From assembly GCA_947447525.1 (NCBI GenBank), contig CANFJL010000004.1, positions 62,001-126,000 on the forward strand: a stretch of 64,000 bases of DNA, written 5' to 3'. The position numbers and the translations under genes were made by a program. Of the stretch, positions 60,615 to 64,000 are shown in pieces. Source of the DNA: Flavobacteriales bacterium (GTDB lineage Bacteria > Bacteroidota > Bacteroidia > Flavobacteriales_D > Crocinitomicaceae). The stretch's first letter is position 1, and each line of letters opens with the position of its first letter. The notes below the pieces were generated by a model. The model was given only the letters and a program-made list of their open reading frames with translations, was not told the origin of the DNA and ran no database searches.

Positions 60615-63062
60615 TTAATATTTCACATAAACAAATCCATGTTTTTGAACATCAATTCCGCCATCAAAAGTAGCGTTGATTTTATAGAAATAAGTTCCTT
60701 CCTCTACAAGTACACCATCTTGGGTCTTACCGTCCCAAGATCCCGCAGGGTCAGTGTAGGTATAAATTACATTACCCCATCTGTTCAAAATGAAACATTC
60801 GAATTTAGAGATTCCATCATAGTCTACATTAAACAAATTATTTCCATCAACAGAGCTTAATGAAAGTATATTAGGAACTTCAATATCACAAGGTTTGATG
60901 GTAATAGTAGCAACATCAGAACTAGAATTACAAATATTAGAAACCGTTACTGTATAATCACCACCGGCATCAACAGTTATAGGATTCGCAGTAGACCCTG
61001 TGCTCCAGATCAAATTAAAAGGTGGATTATATCCTGCCTGCATGGTTCCTGAATTAAATGAATTAGCAGCTATTTCTATGGAAATCCCTTTACATATGGC
61101 GGAATCTAAAACTTGCGTGTAGAGATATGGCGGAAATTCGATTCTTGCAGTGTCTGTTACGTTACAGGTAAAATCTGTGTAGGTCACTTGATAAAACCCT
61201 GGAATAAAGGTATTGAGCAGCGGATTTTGAGCGGTAAGATTTGAGATATGAAGCGCTGTATCTAAACATGCCCATGTTCCACCACTAAAAGAAAAGGTTC
61301 CTTGAACCTGACAATATAAATTACAAGCAAGCGTATCACTAAAAATTTGTGGTAAAGGCAAAACTTCCAAAGAAACTGTCGTGTCATAATGACAACCAAA
61401 ATCATCAGTAACATTATAGGTAAAAAAACTAGTACCTAAGGTCATAGGTTGAATAATAATTGCAGTATCTAATTGACCAGATACAATTGATGGACTATTA
61501 CTCCAAAAATCAGAAACAACTATATTTTGATATCCTTCAGATTGTGGGTATAGAGCGGAATTAAAATACAATCCCCATTGAAAAATATAACCATCATCAA
61601 TTCCTTGATTGTCTTGAACAGTGATGGTCCAATTTCCATTTACTGGACAACCAATAAAGTCATTAAAATTCCCATCAGGTAAGTAAACACCATTTGGGTT
61701 CATAGATGGAAAACCATAGGAATTAATAATGGTATTTCCTGCAGCATTTTCAGTACAAATAGTTCCGAATGTTGCGTTAGTTGGAGAAAAACAATAAGTC
61801 CAAACTGGCGTCCCTGGAACACCTCCATCAATATTGTTATCATTACCAAGAAAGGTGCCTATTCCGTTCCCGCATCCACCAGGAATCATTTCTCCAAGTT
61901 GATTGTAGGCATTCATTAATGAAACCACCGTACCATTTGGACAGGTAAGAGAAATCTCTAAATCGCCAATGTAGGAATGTTCAATATCAACACACAATTG
62001 ATCAAAATTAGCAGCACTTGTTATTGTGGTAGTATCATTGAAACCAGATATGGCGATATTGGTTTGATATTGTGCTCCAGTTCCATCGGGTAAATAGGTC
62101 AAGCCTGCAAAAATTCCACCGATTTGAAATTCTCCTCCAGGGATATTAATACCTACCGTATCTGCTGCAGTTACCCCTCCAACAAGTAGTGTACTTGATC
62201 CTAAACAGACGGAATCTTGAATAGGCCCAGTTCCAGCAAAATTCGGCAATTGAGAAACCCTTGCCTTACAAGTAATGCGCTTAATTTGAGGAAAAATATC
62301 CGTCATTCTTAAGTCAATAAAATAACCAGATCGTTGTGGTGGTGTAAACCAAAGAGAGTCATTATTAAATTGTCCAATGCCACCAATTGTCCATTGATAA
62401 GCACAATTGTTTACATTTTGGGAATAACCTGTCCCAGTAGTTTCTAAAGCATATGGAAAAGTAGGTGTTGCAACAAATAGTATGGAATCCCCAAAACAAA
62501 TGTCTACATAACCTGTATCTAGTGGATTTAACACATTACTTCCAACTCCATTTAAAAAAGCTTCAATATGAGGAAAATAAGGTTGCTCTGGATTTCCACA
62601 TGCTACATTAGCATCCCATCCAGTTCCTTCATTAAAGCCATTTGATTTGAATCTAACGGTCAAACAGCCGGTTGGGTTGTTTTGAAAGGAAGCTTGAACA
62701 AACATTCCATTTGGATTGGTAGCAGAATTGTAAGCGCCAATTAAAGGAGCGGTAATCGATGGACCATCATAGATGTATAATGTATCTGTTGGATGAATGT
62801 TAAAGGTAAATCCAATATTCGTTGCAAACGCAATAGAAACTTTAGATCCTTGAGTTAAATCCGGACAAAATACAACGATCTCATTCATATTGGGAAGATA
62901 ATTACCAACCCCATCTGTAAAGTTAGTTCCACCGGCTGGAGGAACAATTCCAGCACAATTTAAGGGTGCAAGTTGCGGATAATCAGGACCTGTAAGTGTT
63001 AACTGAGAAAATCCAATTGCACTTATAAATATCGAAAAAAAGAAGAGTACTATTTTATTCAT
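60615..63062 (-). CDS. Large T9SS-secreted protein (CUB and P-domain, type B sorting domain)
   Basis: 815 residues. Signal peptide to about 19 (AIGFSQ). A CUB-like domain spans about 25-160 (TDTLYIYDGPSITAPLIGAY, PTGCLTVRFKSNG). A proprotein convertase P-domain spans about 335-505 (FDQLCVDIEHSYIGDLEISLTCPNGTVVSL split, GNWTITVQDNQGIDDGYIFQWGL split). PKD/Ig-like segments follow, and a gliding-motility-type C-terminal domain (about 735-815: FECFILNRWGNVIYTYTD, EEGTYFYKINATFDGG) is the T9SS type B signal. P-domains often sit beside proteases, but no protease motif was seen here. Co-transcribed with the small gene upstream. Confidence 0.88.
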   Translation of the reverse strand: MNKIVLFFFSIFISAIGFSQLTLTGPDYPQLAPLNCAGIVPPAGGTNFTDGVGNYLPNMNEIVVFCPDLTQGSKVSIAFATNIGFTFNIHPTDTLYIYDGPSITAPLIGAYNSATNPNGMFVQASFQNNPTGCLTVRFKSNGFNEGTGWDANVACGNPEQPYFPHIEAFLNGVGSNVLNPLDTGYVDICFGDSILFVATPTFPYALETTGTGYSQNVNNCAYQWTIGGIGQFNNDSLWFTPPQRSGYFIDLRMTDIFPQIKRITCKARVSQLPNFAGTGPIQDSVCLGSSTLLVGGVTAADTVGINIPGGEFQIGGIFAGLTYLPDGTGAQYQTNIAISGFNDTTTITSAANFDQLCVDIEHSYIGDLEISLTCPNGTVVSLMNAYNQLGEMIPGGCGNGIGTFLGNDNNIDGGVPGTPVWTYCFSPTNATFGTICTENAAGNTIINSYGFPSMNPNGVYLPDGNFNDFIGCPVNGNWTITVQDNQGIDDGYIFQWGLYFNSALYPQSEGYQNIVVSDFWSNSPSIVSGQLDTAIIIQPMTLGTSFFTYNVTDDFGCHYDTTVSLEVLPLPQIFSDTLACNLYCQVQGTFSFSGGTWACLDTALHISNLTAQNPLLNTFIPGFYQVTYTDFTCNVTDTARIEFPPYLYTQVLDSAICKGISIEIAANSFNSGTMQAGYNPPFNLIWSTGSTANPITVDAGGDYTVTVSNICNSSSDVATITIKPCDIEVPNILSLSSVDGNNLFNVDYDGISKFECFILNRWGNVIYTYTDPAGSWDGKTQDGVLVEEGTYFYKINATFDGGIDVQKHGFVYVKY

Positions 63063-63459
63063 GAGAGGAAGATTTTGATAATTCTAATTTCAATGTATTT
63101 GATGACTTAACTATTAAAAGTTTGTTTTGACCTACTATTCGAAAATATTGAGATCTGTCTGTAATTTTAATTCCAAAATCGGTAAACAATAATTTTGAAT
63201 TTGCATCAACAGGACGTTCTGACCGCAGTTCAGGAAACATACTTACATCTTTATCTTTTGGTTGATCAATAATATAAGTTCCATTGCTTAAGGCATATGA
63301 AAGAATTTCATATTCTAATGGATTTTGTTTAATTGCATTCAACTCGGCTTTGGTGTAGGAATTTAACAAGATTTTATCATCTGTTTTTTGTTTTTGACCG
63401 TAGCTAAAGTTGGCTAAAGAACAAATGCCAATTGCGGCAAGGAGTAGAAATTTTTTCAT
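63055..63459 (-). CDS. Small secreted protein ahead of the T9SS gene
   Basis: 134 residues. Signal peptide to about 21 (FSYGQ). The mature part begins KQKTDDKILLNSYTKAELNAIKQNPLEYEILSYALSNG (split) and ends with a short beta region (FRIVGQNKLLIVKSSNTLKLELS). No motif recognised. It overlaps the large T9SS protein gene by 8 nt, so the two are coupled; I infer a partner or anchoring role but have no proof. Confidence 0.75.
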   Translation of the reverse strand: MKKFLLLAAIGICSLANFSYGQKQKTDDKILLNSYTKAELNAIKQNPLEYEILSYALSNGTYIIDQPKDKDVSMFPELRSERPVDANSKLLFTDFGIKITDRSQYFRIVGQNKLLIVKSSNTLKLELSKSSSHE

Positions 63460-63655
63460 GTTATTAAAGTTATCTTAAAACTATTTTACTCAATTAATTG
63501 GTATAAAATTAATATAAAAATAACGGTCAAGCAATGTTTGAAGTAAAAAAACCGCAAGTCTTCATCTTAATTTACAAATTGATTGACGCGCAGGATAGTT
63601 GAAAAGTTGCACTTATTGTTGATGAATTATAAAGACCACCTATTTGAATTAAACT

Positions 63656-63663
63656 TAGTTTTG
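63656..63663 (+). promoter_or_regulatory. -7 box of the transketolase gene
   Basis: TAGTTTTG, a perfect TAnnTTTG, 26 nt upstream of ATG 63689. The 229-bp space before it (63460-63688) holds nothing else that I recognise. Confidence 0.5.
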
Positions 63664-63688
63664 TAAAGCAAAAACAAAAAGTCAAAAA

Positions 63689-64000
63689 ATGAATAAAGAA
63701 TTACTTATAAATACAGCATCACAAGTGCGTAGAGATATATTAAGAATGGTACATGCCGTTAATTCAGGACATCCTGGAGGTTCATTAGGTTGTGCTGATT
63801 TTTTAAGCTATTTGTACTTTGAACAAATGGATTATGATTCAAAAAATTTCACCATGGATGGTATAGGTGAAGATATTTTTTACTTGTCTAACGGACATAT
63901 TTCTCCAGTATGGTATAGTGTTTTAGCCCATTCAGGTTATTTTCCTGTAAGTGAATTGGGGACCTTCAGAAAATTATCTAGTAGACTTCAAGGGCATCCT
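63689..64000 (+). CDS. Transketolase, N-terminal part (3' end missing)
   Basis: The first 104 codons of a gene that runs off the right edge. ASQVRRDILRMVHAVNSGHPGGSLGCADFLSYLYFEQM (split) is the transketolase N-terminus: SGHPGGSLG binds thiamine diphosphate, and FYLSNGHISPVWYSVLAHSGYF follows the family (the GHxSP block). It belongs to the pentose phosphate pathway. Two-gene and one-gene transketolases start alike, so the full architecture cannot be judged. Confidence 0.93.
   Translation, partial: MNKELLINTASQVRRDILRMVHAVNSGHPGGSLGCADFLSYLYFEQMDYDSKNFTMDGIGEDIFYLSNGHISPVWYSVLAHSGYFPVSELGTFRKLSSRLQGHP

Noticed and set aside
1..64000. IS elements, prophage, integrons, CRISPR arrays, toxin-antitoxin pairs or rRNA operons
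   Set aside because: No transposase, integrase, phage or Cas motif, no repeat-spacer array and no rRNA segment was seen in the reading.

Overview
The window looks like a compact, AT-rich chromosome segment from a free-living Bacteroidota, most likely Flavobacteriales in the broad sense. Seen directly: many promoters of the Bacteroidota type (-7 box TAnnTTTG), weak or absent Shine-Dalgarno sequences, a SusC/SusD pair, three proteins with type IX secretion (T9SS) C-terminal sorting domains, and many lipoprotein and outer-membrane genes. Having both dxs and dxr points to the MEP isoprenoid route; classical Flavobacteriaceae often use mevalonate, so a sister family such as Crocinitomicaceae is possible, but this is inference. 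No rRNA, tRNA, IS element, prophage or CRISPR array was recognised, and no gene-free stretch exceeds about 230 bp.

Layout. 1-5.4 kb: a partial SGNH-type hydrolase, rlmF, icd, a DUF4403-like lipoprotein and an OmpA-family protein. 5.4-10.7 kb (minus strand): a cytochrome c oxidase block transcribed ctaB, two subunit III genes, subunit IV, two SCO-like genes, DUF420. 10.8-12.8 kb: dxs. 12.9-26.0 kb: a polysaccharide utilisation locus (PUL) for a beta-glucan, probably laminarin-like: MFS sugar transporter, Nudix-fold (NrtR-type) regulator, SusC, SusD, PKD lipoprotein, GH16 and GH3 lipoproteins, and a T9SS-secreted protein with two tandem repeats. 26-39 kb: small conserved genes, dxr, polA, an M20 dipeptidase, a large T9SS protein, yraN, rluB and two unknown envelope genes. 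39-49 kb: a lone TonB receptor, thiol-redox, RNA-modification and RidA genes, tadA, a CvpA operon and a TPR lipoprotein. 49-64 kb: acyl-CoA carboxylase beta, PGI/PMI, lipB, trxA, recA, bcp, M1 peptidase, pgk, gapA, a second large T9SS protein, and the start of a transketolase.

How the parts work together. In the PUL, surface GH16 would cut the glucan, SusC/SusD would import oligosaccharides, GH3 would release glucose and the MFS carrier would take it across the inner membrane. The regulator gene lies directly behind the transporter. A 21-bp inverted repeat (TTATTGTA-N5-TACAATAA and close variants) occurs just upstream of the transporter, of susC and of the T9SS protein gene, in each case inside a likely core promoter. 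I propose it as the operator of a three-promoter regulon run by this Nudix-fold protein, which has lost the Nudix catalytic glutamates. Other notable points: both oxidase subunit III proteins carry a large insertion with an internal repeat in the same loop, many -7 boxes abut the start codon (leaderless or near-leaderless mRNAs), and several tail-to-tail gene pairs share a 4-bp YTAA in which both stop codons are written.
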